Below are positions 47,165 through 57,924 of a stretch of DNA of 64,000 nucleotides, piece after piece (position 1 is the first letter of the stretch; each line of letters begins with the position of its first letter). The notes beneath the pieces are model-generated. The model was not told where the DNA came from. It saw only the letters and a program-made list of their open reading frames with translations, and ran no database searches. Both the position numbers and the translations under genes were made by a program. Origin of the DNA: Stentor roeselii (Eukaryota; Ciliophora; Heterotrichea; Heterotrichida; Stentoridae); NCBI GenBank assembly GCA_006503475.1, contig RSEH01000137.1:62001-126000 (forward strand), given 5' to 3'.

Positions 47165-48985
47165 TTACTTTTGCTTTTCTTTCTGATTTCGAAAAGCGAT
47201 CTGCATTCTAGTCAAGTTATTCCTACAAAGCTTCAGTTCATCTTCCAGTTCCAAGATTCTTTCATCCTTGCCTTCGATAATTTTTAATAGTTCTGAAATG
47301 TTTCTATCTTTTTCATCGTCGTATTCTTGTGCTCTGCTCTTTTCCCAAACTATTTGATTGAGTTCTTCAATTTGCTTGGCTTGCTGGTCAATTATTTTTA
47401 AGTAGTCTTCGAAGCTGAAGGCTTGAGGTCTTAATTGGTTCTTAGGTGTTTCATCTTTAAAGAACTTCTCAATATCCTCAACTCCATCAAGAAGTAAACT
47501 TTCATTTTTCTCAGTATCATTTCGACGGTACCTCGGAGAAGCCTGAGTTTCAAAAGGTTCCCTATCAAAAGCCTCATCTTTCCTCTCTTTAATCTCTTCT
47601 AAAACCGAACTTTTAAACACAAAAGTTTTCGGCCGATTGCCTTTCCTTCCACTTTCCTCCGAGTTTTTCACAGGTCTATCATCAGCATGAATAATAAACG
47701 ACTTAAGTCTTTCCAAGTCTTCCGAAAGTTGCAGTTTTTCCTGAAGAATCCTATCAAGTCTAGCATCAGCCTTTTCCTTTTCCTCCTGCAACTGTACAAG
47801 TTTCGAGGAGACCATCAAATCACTAGCAACTTTTTCCTCAACAGCGAGTTTAGACTCCATTTCTCTGAGTTTTTCTTGAAGTTCTGAGATTTCTCTTTCG
47901 TATTTTAAAATAAGAGCTTTACTATCACTTGTATCATTTTTCAAGATAGTTTGTTTTATCTTTTTTGCCCTTTGAGCGAATTTAAGTGTAGAAAGAGTCT
48001 CGTCATACGCATCTGAACAAGGAGAGATGTTGCAGATAATGCTTACTTTTGAGTCTCCCTCCAGCGCAGGCTGGAGGAGTCGGGTTAATTTGCTGTCTCG
48101 ATAAGGAATAGGTGTATTATTTTTTTTATCACTAAGACGCATGATCACAGTTCCTAAAGTCAACAAGCTCTAAGTGAAACTCACTCTATTTATATACTTC
48201 ATTTCTTTTGACCTTGCAGAAGAAGCAGCAGGTCCATGGACATCAGCACTTTCACTTCCTGCCAAGTCAATCAAATTAAGAGCGGCGATGTTGACTTCTT
48301 CTCTAACATGAGAATTTTTGCTTTCAACAATAACTCGAAATCTGCTTAAGCCTTACACGCAATGAGCCCTGGAGCTTCTCTGATTATAATTCGTACTTGC
48401 AACGTTTTTATGCTTTTCACCCATTTGCAGCAAGGTGAAAACCTGATGAGCTGAAGTGCATACTTCTTCAGTAACTCCAACAATCTTAATGCCACTCTAT
48501 TCACTTTTTACTCTTTTATCCTCTACAAGTTGAAGGTTAAGCAGATTAGGATTGAGGAGGTCATTAATTGATTCATTATAAAGCTCGATATAAGAACATC
48601 TTACCAGGAACTCTTTACCTCGAGACGAGTGGATCTTAGAAAAAATCTCCTCAATTGACAAGGGTGCAACACCCGGGAAGGTCTTTCGCACGCCGTGCAT
48701 TGTGTGAGTCTTGCCACTGCCCGTCTGTCCGTAGCAGAAGATGCAGCCGTTGAAGCCCGCGAGGCACTTTTCGATGACTGGAATGCCTTGGAATGAAAAA
48801 ATCTCTGATGTGGAGACTCGCTCGTCGTAGACCCGGTCGTAAGAAAAAGAACGACTTCCTGATTTTTCTTTTATTGACTGATAATCAGTCACCCATATCG
48901 ACTCGCCACCTGTTGAGAGCTCTCGTTGGTTTAAAGGACGAACTCGAACTGAGACTGTGATATTCTCTACTTTTGGTTCGCCCAT
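47165..48985 (-). CDS. kinesin-7 (CENP-E-like) motor protein, four exons
   Basis: Exons on the minus strand: 48985-48512, 48496-48357, 48341-48185 and 48169-47165, giving 591 residues. Three 15-nt introns join them without frame error. The motor domain is complete: V-S-V-R-V-R-P near the start, P-loop G-Q-T-G-S-G-K-T near residue 88, switch I N-Q-R-S-S-R-A-H (restored by splicing) and switch II D-L-A-G-S-E. It continues to L-K-F-A-Q-R-A-K-K-I and a coiled-coil tail. The Y-I-E-L-Y-N-E, V-T-E-E-V and G-E-K-H-K-N-V-A pattern is closest to kinesin-7/CENP-E. The tail is short (about 250 residues) compared with CENP-E, so a chromosome role is not assured; transport or spindle work is possible. Confidence 0.9.
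48170..48184 (-). other. 15-nt intron (kinesin intron 3)
   Basis: gtgagtttcacttag on the coding strand. It joins K-Y-I-N-R to S-L-L-T-L-G, the conserved kinesin segment. It is the only one of the six beginning GTGAG. Confidence 0.92.
48342..48356 (-). other. 15-nt intron (kinesin intron 2)
   Basis: gtaaggcttaagcag on the coding strand. It splits a valine codon and joins S-S-R-A-H-C-V to F-R-V-I-V-E-S. Confidence 0.92.
48497..48511 (-). other. 15-nt intron (kinesin intron 1)
   Basis: gtaaaaagtgaatag on the coding strand. It joins V-E-D-K-R to S-G-I-K-I-V-G-V in frame; retention would end the protein at its TAG. Confidence 0.92.
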
Positions 48986-49193
48986 TAGATATACTTTAAG
49001 ATGGATAGTTACTGAGGAAAATCAACTGTTGAGATATGAGGAAGTTATTGTGGTCTTTAATCAGAAGGGAAAATGCTTTGAAAATGAAAAAATCAGAGGT
49101 TTTAAATAATAAGAAATTTAAATTTTTGAATTATTCTTACTGGACTTGAAGAATTATCTGGATTCTTGTGAATACTTTAAACATTTCTTATGG

Positions 49194-49763
49194 ATGATTA
49201 AAATGTCTGAATGCAGGATCTGTTATAACGCTGTTAAAGATACCCTCGTCGCTCCTTGTAGATGTAGTGGGTCAATCAAGTATATCCATCAGAGCTGCCT
49301 GGTGCAATGGGTTAGAGAGAAGTACCCTAAAGAATTCGCAAGACTGCTGAAAAATCAGAAGCTTAATGACAGTCAGATTCAGTGTGAGTTATGTAAATAC
49401 GAGTACAAAACAAATACAACGTATTTGAACTTGTTACAAATTTGTAAAAAGATTAAAGGGTCTAACCTGACCCTGAGTGTTTTGATAAACATTCCAGTTA
49501 TCGTATTTTTGATATACAAGTGCAATTATATGCTACGTCATCTTTTTTTATTTATTTATAGCCAGACGTTAGGAACGAATAAACATCTGCTGGTTTCTCA
49601 GAAGATTTCTTGGTTCTTTAAGGTTTTCTTAGGACTTTGCATCAGACTCCTTCCGATTAGTCTGGTTGGAACTGTTTTGCCGTTGTTCATTCATAGCACC
49701 GCCAAGTTGATGAAGCAGCTCTGGATGGAGTTCAAACATGTGAGATTCGAAAATCTTTTGTAA
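49194..49763 (+). CDS. RING-CH (MARCH-type) membrane E3 ligase
   Basis: The frame is open further upstream, but the first ATG is at 49194; a second lies at 49203. From 49194 the protein has 189 residues. A complete RING-CH finger begins almost at once: C-R-I-C, P-C-R-C-S-G-S, H-Q-S-C-L-V-Q-W and C-E-L-C-K-Y-E-Y (C4HC3). It is followed by two hydrophobic regions (L-S-V-L-I-N-I-P-V-I-V-F-L-I-Y and L-G-L-C-I-R-L-L-P-I-S-L-V-G). This is the MARCH arrangement: N-terminal cytosolic finger and a transmembrane hairpin. It would ubiquitinate membrane proteins. It is divergent from the kinesin gene with about 208 bp between starts. Confidence 0.85.
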   Translation: MIKMSECRICYNAVKDTLVAPCRCSGSIKYIHQSCLVQWVREKYPKEFARLLKNQKLNDSQIQCELCKYEYKTNTTYLNLLQICKKIKGSNLTLSVLINIPVIVFLIYKCNYMLRHLFLFIYSQTLGTNKHLLVSQKISWFFKVFLGLCIRLLPISLVGTVLPLFIHSTAKLMKQLWMEFKHVRFENLL

Positions 49764-51097
49764 TAAATCATTCCTTGTAGATCATTTGGAATAGTTTAGT
49801 TGGTAGAACTTAAGATTTTTGCAGGGTCCATCTTTTGTTGGAGACTGGAATTTGGATGATATTTTTAATGATTTCTTGTTTTTGAGGGTTTTAATGATTT
49901 GGATTGGGAATGATTTGCTTGGTTGAAGTGAAGATATTTGGAATTTGGTTTGATAATTGGATTAAAAGATAGATTTCATTATTTTATTACTATAAGAGTT
50001 TCGCGGTTATTTATATTATTATCTTCGAATTTGCCACTTTAGCATAATGTAGCTCTGATAATTATTATTCTTCAGGAATATATAATTTAATTAATATATA
50101 TTTACACGAGCTTTTCAGATTGTATGTTAAAGACCATCATATAACTTTGGACCCTATAAAAGAACTAAAAAATTACTAATCTTGGAAACTTCAAACCAAA
50201 TATTGACTTTATCTTGCATTTTCTATTCAAATATTCACCACTTAGCAAAGACATTATTTTTCAATTTAGTCTGATTTTATTACAAGAAATAATAAGAGAG
50301 TGTATCCCAATTCTCTTCAAATAGTTGTGCTCCGTAAGTTTATCAATATTTAGAAATCTAAGTTAAATCTGCTTTGGAAATAGAATATCCTCTTTTCGAA
50401 GTTTTAAAGTTTTTGAATTTATTTGAGATTTTCATTGTGTTTTATAAGTTTTATTAAATTTGAAAGACCTGCTGCAAATTTCTAGCTCTAGGTTTCTGTA
50501 TTTTCTTTCTTAAATTACCAGTTATAAATTAATAACAGTACGGTATTTAATTGACAATCCTGTAATAATCATCAATTCAATCATTTATATATAAAAAAAA
50601 ACAGTTATTTTTTAATCTGTGGCTATCAGATGTTTTTTTTTCCTTACTGAAGTGTTGGCAGTATAGATATATAAACGGTATCATATGAATCAATTTCGTT
50701 CGAAGAGTATACAGCATTCATATGTGAACATTACAGAGACGTATGAAACTTTTCTGTTAGCTTCAATAAATAATCATATCCCTAAGTCTTTTTTCTTCTT
50801 TTTGACTCAACTCAATAATCAACATTAAAATTTGCATTTCTGACTTACTAGATTATTCATCAAAAATTTCATTCCTATTATTCCCAAAATTCTTCCTAAT
50901 CCTTATACTCATCAACATTAAAATTATCTTAAATCCAATATTCCTGCGAATCCACGAAACTCAATACTTAACTCCCTCAGCCACTCATAAATCCTTAAAT
51001 CCCTAAATTCCAAGCTTAAAGTCAACCATTCCTTTTCCTTCCTAATCCCTTCAACCCAATCACCTAAAGATAACCCTTTAAGCCACCCTAAATAAAA
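49764..51097. other. intergenic region with small inverted repeat and T-run
   Basis: 1.33 kb between two plus-strand genes. The first ~200 bp are G/T-rich and the last ~230 bp A/C-rich, matching 3' and 5' flanks of plus-strand genes. In the middle there is a short hairpin-like string (atctg...cagat) followed by a run of T at 50632-50640, and a 9-bp inverted repeat (catatgaat/attcatatg) at 50682-50724. No tRNA pattern found. Confidence 0.55.
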
Positions 51098-54000
51098 ATG
51101 ACTGATCTTTTTAAGCAACTCCAAAGCTTAAAAGCATCAATCATATCCAGTCCATCGCCCGTATCCTTCCTATTCGACATCAAAACAAGTAACCAGATCG
51201 ACAAAGACATAATTTTCACAATCGGTCTGAACGGATTAGAAGAGCTAACAAACGAAGACGATTCCTTCCTTCTCTTCCAGTCAGATCTTTTCACGGAGTC
51301 CTTCGCGATGTCAAACAGCCAAAGTGAGTTACGCAGTGCCTCAACCCAAGAACTCATCAAAAGTGAGTTAATCCGAATAACTCAAAAGATAAGCAAGCAC
51401 TTTTTGCGTCCAGGTTGCCACAAAATAATCGAATTTCTTCTGCGATTTTACCAGTTTCACTCATGCTGCACATCTGAGATCATTTATCACTTCCTGCCCT
51501 TCCACGGGTCCAAGTTCTTCATAAGACTTTTACAGGTTCTGCCTTTGACGAGCTTTTGGCACTTTTTGACGAGACATCAACAGACAGGCTACGTGCTTCA
51601 AAGGGCGGATATTGTGAAGCAGGTCATTCATGAACCGAAACTATTGCAGGGAATCATTGAAACTGCTGAGGTTTCTCAGATTCATTTGAAGTTTGTCGTT
51701 GTTTTGATCATTGAAACTGTTAATTCTTTGGGAAAATTAGGGGAAAACTTCATGATTGATGTCATGGGACTTGTTAATCGACTTTTACAAGGATCTGGAG
51801 AATTTAGACTTATGGGTTTCAGTCTTGTTGCTCATTTTGCGAAAAAACACGTGTTTTCACCGCATTATTTGCATGGGATCATTGCGGATGTTATTAAATT
51901 TGCGGAGGGAGTCGCTGTTCGTGAGGTTTTGGTTGTAAATTTGTTGATAAGGATTCATGTAAGGGATAAATAGATGAGCAAGTCATTGCCGAAGATGATT
52001 GTTGGAGACTTGATACAGCCACAGTTTTTAAATGCTTTGCCTGATGCTAGTAAAAATGCTGATTTAAATCCTTTGATATCGGTTTTGATTGGGAAAGTTT
52101 TGAATCTTTTAACAAAGAGGAGAAAAATGGATGAATTTGAGGAGAGGGTTGTTGATAATGCTCTTGTTTTTGTTAGGGACTTGGAACTTAGTTTGGGTGC
52201 TAAGGAAGTTATTATTCAACATTTATTTACTCAATATTTAAATATTGAAAAATCGAAATTTGAACTTGTTTCTTCGAGGTTTGTGAAAATTATTAATGTT
52301 TTTTATCAGGTTCATGGAGATAGCCTGGTAGACCTCGTGAGTAAGGCCGTCTCCCAAGAGTCAAGACCAGACAGTAAACAAAAACTCTACAACTTCATCT
52401 CCCAAGGTTTTTCAAGTCTTCCCTTCGACCCAAGCACCGACCTTCCCCTGATCCTGGGTCTCAGCCACAAAAGTGCCTTAATCCGAAAATCTGCCCTTTT
52501 ACATCTAAATTCTCCATCATCCTTCTCCTCCAGCCTCTTATCCCTCTTCGAAAAAGAGTCAGACTACGAAGTCTTCTCCTGCGCGTTAGACTTAGACCTA
52601 AGCCCTGATTACTTCGAAGTCCTTTTAAAGCGTCTTCAAGATTTTCTATCATTTCCTTCAAGCCCACGATCTTTATGTCAAAAGCTTTTTAAAATTCTTT
52701 CACATTTTCCAATTCAAGACTCTAGAAATGCAAGACTGATCCTTCAGTGCTACGACAGCCCGATGCTTAGAGAGATGGTGACTCCAGCTTTACAGGCAAG
52801 TAATTACGATTTGTTCACAGGCTACTGTGGGGAAGACTTGAGCATTTTTTTGAAAAAGAAGTTTCTGAATCACTGGGCAGAATCAGCTGTGAATATCATG
52901 GAATTGCTTGACTGTCCTCTTGTGTTTTCTTTGATACCGGAGATATTTGAAGAAATTAGCCAAAATAGTTTTATTATTCCGAGTTTAATTCAAGTTGCTG
53001 GACATTTCTTTGAAAAAATCATAAAAACTCAATCAATCGACCTATCCCCTGCCCAGACGATCGTAAGGTCCTTACCAGGACTAAAAAACCTAGACAAACA
53101 ACTGAGCCAGACTTACCAGAGCCACTTATTAAAACTCTTAACATACGCAATTCCGATCTCGCCCGATACCTGCAAAGAAGTCCTCGCGAAGTACTTCTCA
53201 GAGACAGTCCTTGAAACCCTCTGCGGGCTTCAAAGTCCAGAAGCTCTTCATCTAGCCTCATGTGTCAGTTTCCACTCAGAAGCAAGCAGCGCATTTGTAT
53301 ACGTCCTTCCTTTTATCCTTGTCGCTCTCTCCAAATCACCTGATTTCCGCACTTCAGCTCTGATCTGCATTGAACAATTCGTTCAAAAGTCCCTTCCTGA
53401 AGTAAAAATCGAATTCGCTGTTCATTTGCCAAGTGATTTGAAAATCGACTTGTCTGGGTTGAATAAGTTTTTAAAGAAAATATTAAGATTTCGTGCAGGA
53501 ATCATTCAAGACCCGGACTTGATTTTTTATTGTATGGGAAAAATTAAGACTAATCAAGTTGTTAAGATTCTGGCAGCTGGACTTCAAGCTAAGGGACTTG
53601 ATCATCAGGCTTACTTTCAGGTTTTAAGACCTGTTAAGTCTGACTTGCTGACTGACGCGCTGCTGAGCAGCGCGGGTGAAGGGGTTGATTGTGTTGATAG
53701 AGTTGAAGTGCTAAAGAGACTTGAGACTTATAATGGATGGAATCAGTTTCCTTATACTCAGTTTTTAGTTCAAAGTATGAGAAACTTTGAATTACTTCAG
53801 AATGTTTTGAATGTCTTGACACCTGCTAGGTTTAAGAAAGTCCCACAAGAAGAGATTTTAGAGAGTCTTTTTGAGTATCTTCCTTGTAAAGCCACCCAAG
53901 GAATCAGTTCATCTCAAATGAGAGAAATCACTGAAAACGTAAAAGATTATCTTGACTCACTTGACCTTCCAGTAAGCATCTATCTTAATCGCTTTAAGAT

Positions 54001-56380
54001 TTCTGAAAACACTTCACATCTTGAATATATTCTTCAATTACTGCAAAATCGGCCTCAAAACTTCGAAGTCCTTGAATGTTTAATGAAAGTATTGATAGAA
54101 ATCACAGAAAAAGCGGAAAATCTCAGAGATCAACTTTTAGTTACTATCAGAATTCATGGAAGCCAGGCAAAAGTGCCAGGTCAATGGTTGGAAGATATTG
54201 CATCAATCATGTACAACACAAAATCAATTGAAACTAAAAAAAGTGCAATGATGGCTCTTTGCAGTTTTAATCAAGACACTTCAGCAGTTGTAATAGATTT
54301 GATTGAAAAAGCAATGATAAATGTATCTTCATTTGAAGAGTACTCTTTTTTTAAGTCAGTCTTGTGGAAGTTCAGTAATCAAGACATTGCAAATATATTG
54401 AGAAGACTCATGATCTACGCCGAGACTCATCATCTTGGCATAAAAGAAGCAGAAAATTTGATAAAACTTTGTGGAAATCGATATCTTCATATTTTCTTAG
54501 AAGTCTTTTTACACCATAAAGTCGACCAGCTTTTTGAGAGTCTTTTGAAAATAGAGACAAGTCAAGTGATTCAAAGTTTTACCCAAATGCTTATCAATAA
54601 TTTGTCCTCAACTGATTTAATCATTTTTACATTTGCCCAGGAAAAGTTCGTTGAAAGGTTCAGTCAAAGTTTCAAAAGCCTGTCAATTACCCTAAGCGAG
54701 TTATTTTTAGTCATTTTCGGCATCGTTGTTGACTCAAAACGACCAGAAAACCGAAATTCCGAATTAAAACCAGCTTCAAACTCACTTCTTAAAGCTCTTG
54801 AATCAGCATTAAACGAAAAAATGCTAGAATCCACATTTTTTTACATATTGAAAGACCCAAGTTACTTAAAAACAAAAGAAGCTGCCGAGTTTTTGCTTCC
54901 GCACGTTGAAAAAAACCCGACTTCTTACTTCGGACTAATCAACCCATTATGTGAAATAATTGAAAACCACTCATGCAAGGCAAATTCTTTAAAAAGTGAA
55001 AAAATGCAGAACCTTGCAGTTTACCTTCAAACAGTTTTCAGTCTTTTATACCTTCTTCTCAAGTTTTACTCAAAAACTGGAGACGTGTTGGTCATGTACT
55101 GCAATAGTTTCTTAGCTTTTGTCAATTGTCGGAAATTTGAAGTGCGATGTGCTGCTTGTCTCACTTTTTCTACTTTTTTTAGAGAAAAAAATGTGGACCT
55201 TCTGCCTTTTGTTTCGAACTTTGTTGAAAAATCTTTGGACTTGAGTGAAAGTTTAAATGAAACTTTTAGAGCTGCAGGATTTTCTTGTCTTGTTGAAAGC
55301 TTGAAAACCTGTGATGAGTTTTTAAGTCCTTATATGGATAAAATTATTCAAGTTGCATGCAAGTTTTCTGATAAAGGATTATCGAAAGTTCTGGTTTCTA
55401 ATGTTTCGAATAGGTTTTTTGTTGGGTCTTTGAAAAATGCTGCACTGGCACTTGCTGAGCATCCTGACCATTTAAGCTACTTTTTTAACTTGAGCTTGAA
55501 AGTCTTCGAAAAAGTGAAAACGACTGAAGTTGCAGGATTTGTTCCTCAAGTTTTTGATTATTTCCGAGAAATATTTAGAACCTTATCAACTAAACCCGCG
55601 AAAATCATAAAAAAATGTGTTGAAGGACTAAGTAAATCTTTTGCATCTTTCGCTTTGAACTTGAAAAATTCACAACTTAAACCAAATTTGATGGAATTTT
55701 ATTCATGGACTGTTGAGAAGAATGAAGAAGAAAGATGGGATTACTCAAGATTGTATTTGTTTGTTTCATTGATTCATGCGCTCACTCGCACTTTGAAACA
55801 ACATTTTCTTGTTTATTACTCACATTTTATTGACTTGATTTATGATGTTTTTGAAGAGTTTTCAGCTGCTTATAGTACAAAGAAAAGGAAAAGAAGTAAG
55901 GGAAAAATTCTTCAACTTGTGAATTCTGAAGCTTTGGCTTGTGTTGAATGGCTTGCTGCCTCTGATAATGAAAAGTTTTTGAATACTACTAGACAAGAAA
56001 AACTTTCTGAGATTATATCGGCTGAATTTAGGTGTATTCACCTTAAAAACTTCCCAGAGTTCAGCCAAAGCATTTTGATTGCTAAAACATCTAAAATCCT
56101 ATTAAACTCTAAAGATTTGCAACTATGGCAGTCATTTACCAACAAAATTCTTTTCAACACTAGGTCAAGCAACGCAGAAGTAAGGTTTCAAAGTCTAAGT
56201 TTTGTAAGCAAATCATTGAGTTTGATTGGAAAAGAATACGCAGCTTTAGTAGGAGATATAATGCCTTACGTAGTCCAAGGTTTAGAAGACTCAGAAGACA
56301 AAGTAGTAGATGTTGCAAAGACCTTAATGGCACAACTTGAGACCTACTGCGGTGACGAGATCAAAAACTACATTAGTTAA
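51098..56380 (+). CDS. UTP10: UTP10/HEATR1, U3 snoRNP (small-subunit processome) HEAT-repeat protein
   Basis: Join of 51098-51958 and 51974-56380, giving 1755 residues, close to yeast Utp10 (about 1769). The N terminus matches the family well: M-T-D-L-F-K-Q-L-Q-S-L, S-F-L-F-D, I-D-K-D-I-I-F-T-I-G-L-N-G-L-E-E-L, then G-C-H-K-I-I-E-F-L-L-R-F and L-P-F-H-G-S-K-F-F-I-R-L-L-Q. The rest is leucine-rich alpha-helical HEAT-type repeat, ending in a HEAT-like L-E-D-S-E-D-K-V-V-D-V-A-K. The first reading frame ends in a TAG that is the last three bases of a 15-nt intron, and splicing joins R-I-H to M-S-K. The protein works in the nucleolus in 18S rRNA processing and rDNA transcription. Composition resets abruptly along it. 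Confidence 0.9.
51959..51973 (+). other. 15-nt intron (UTP10)
   Basis: gtaagggataaatag. Retention stops the protein at residue 292; removal joins the two long frames without shift. Confidence 0.93.
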
Positions 56381-56437
56381 TAGCTTAGTTGTGAAGATGA
56401 AATAATCAAAGTCTCATCAAGCCGAAAATTTAAAAAC

Positions 56438-56704
56438 CTGATTTAAATCTAAACAAACCCTGATTTTTCTGATTTAAATCTTCAAAAACCCTAATTTTTC
56501 TGATTTAAATCTTCAAAAACCCGATTTTTCTGAATCAAATCTTAAAAAACCCTTATTTCCTAAATCAAACTTCAAAAACCCTTATTTCTGATTTAAATCT
56601 AAACAAATCCTTATTTTCTGATTTAAATCTTGCAAAATCCTTATTCTCAATCAAAACTTAAAAAACTCTGAATTTTCTCATCAAATCTCAATAACCCTAA
56701 TTTT
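56438..56704. repeat. minisatellite of about nine 28-31-bp units
   Basis: Nine diverged copies of a unit like ctgatttaaatcttcaaa followed by aaccctaattttt. Copies 2 and 3 differ by only a couple of bases, while the last three are more diverged. It fills most of the 346-bp gap between UTP10 and the WD40 gene and ends 22 bp before the WD40 start codon. Confidence 0.88.
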
Positions 56705-56726
56705 CTCTCATAAAGCCTGGGAATAA

Positions 56727-57908
56727 ATGAACTTCCTGCTCATAACTCTGCCTCTTTACATCCTAATCCTATCCTCGCTGTTATCTCCAAAGTCCTTTTC
56801 CTCTCTAAGCATCGATACCCAGCTCGAATACATTTACAAGCAATACGGTCTGATGCTAGAAGGCCACTGCCACACAATCCTAACAATCTCTCAATGGGAC
56901 TTAATAATCCTGACAGGCAGCAAAGACCAGACGATTCGCGGATGGGACTCAAGGACCGGGAAGCAAGTATTTATCCTTTACGGTCACAAGTCAGGAGTAA
57001 ATCGTCTTCTTGTCCATTCCGACCTGCTCATCTCAGGGTCTTGGGACGGTTCAGTCATTTTCTGGGAGCTAGAAACACAAAGAAAGTTAAAAGAACTAAA
57101 GCCACACAACGACTGGGTCACTGAGCTAAAGCTTCAGCAGCCTTCAACCCTCTGGACAGCTGGAAATGACGGCCTTCTCAATAAAATCGACTTGAAAACA
57201 CTGACAATTCTGAAAACTCATCAAATTTCTAATTCTTACATTTGGGCCTTTGATGTAAGTTCTGACTTCGCAGTTGCAGCGACGAATGACAAAAATATAA
57301 CAATTTGGGATTTGAATACATTTGAAATCGTTCTTTCTTTTAAAGCTCACAAAACTCAGATAAATCATGTTTCGTTCATCAACAACGGCGAAGTCATTCT
57401 TAGTAATGGAAGAGATGACGGGGTTGTCTTGTGGAACTCTCGCACGGGTCAAGTCATTGAAAAAATTCATTCGGTGGGCAGGGCAAAGTTCTTAAAAAAA
57501 ACAGAAGAAGGGAAGTTCTTGGCAGTGACTCGGGAAAATCAAGTCTTGATCTGGGACTTGCAGTTAAAAAAGGAGATGAAAAGAATGAAGATCGGAAGTG
57601 AAGGTGAATATGTCCTGAAGTTCTTCGTTGAGCAGGAAAAAATGTGGTTCGCTCGAGATTATTTCGTTTCAGTCCTTGACTTAATCACAGGTTCTGAGGA
57701 AAAAGTCACTGAAAACCTCCCGGTTTTAAATGAAGTAATTTTAAACCACTCTGATAAAGTGATTCTTGGAAAGGCAGAAGAAGGGAAAGTCACAGTTTGG
57801 GACCTGAACGGGTCTGTTTTAGCCACGGCGAATACGGAAGAAGAAGCTCGGGTGCTAGAAAAGTCCTACCCAGGCCTGTTGAGTTTATTCAATTCGCCAA
57901 TCAAGTAA
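56727..57908 (+). CDS. WD40-repeat protein with N-terminal signal peptide or anchor
   Basis: A 393-residue protein. The first ~20 residues (M-N-F-L-L-I-T-L-P-L-Y-I-L-I-L-S-S-L-L) are a clear hydrophobic signal or anchor. Seven or so WD-type blades follow, with L-T-G-S-K-D-Q-T-I-R-G-W-D, L-I-S-G-S-W-D-G-S-V-I-F-W, L-W-T-A-G-N-D, V-A-A-T-N-D-K-N-I-T-I-W-D, L-S-N-G-R-D-D-G-V-V-L-W and later weaker ones. WD40 propellers are normally cytosolic or nuclear, so a signal sequence is unusual; the protein may face the secretory lumen or the surface. Its stop lies 16 bp before the start of the polycystin gene. A partner role for that channel is a guess from location only. Confidence 0.83.
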   Translation: MNFLLITLPLYILILSSLLSPKSFSSLSIDTQLEYIYKQYGLMLEGHCHTILTISQWDLIILTGSKDQTIRGWDSRTGKQVFILYGHKSGVNRLLVHSDLLISGSWDGSVIFWELETQRKLKELKPHNDWVTELKLQQPSTLWTAGNDGLLNKIDLKTLTILKTHQISNSYIWAFDVSSDFAVAATNDKNITIWDLNTFEIVLSFKAHKTQINHVSFINNGEVILSNGRDDGVVLWNSRTGQVIEKIHSVGRAKFLKKTEEGKFLAVTRENQVLIWDLQLKKEMKRMKIGSEGEYVLKFFVEQEKMWFARDYFVSVLDLITGSEEKVTENLPVLNEVILNHSDKVILGKAEEGKVTVWDLNGSVLATANTEEEARVLEKSYPGLLSLFNSPIK

Positions 57909-57924
57909 CTTTCTTAAGTAATTA

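Noticed and set aside
53069-53084. A 16-nt GTAAG...CAG interval in UTP10 as an intron
   Set aside because: Removal would shift the frame of a long continuous HEAT-repeat protein.
57904-57918. A tiny intron joining the WD40 and polycystin genes into one protein
   Set aside because: The only GT...AG pair leads at once to another stop codon, and both proteins have normal ends and starts.
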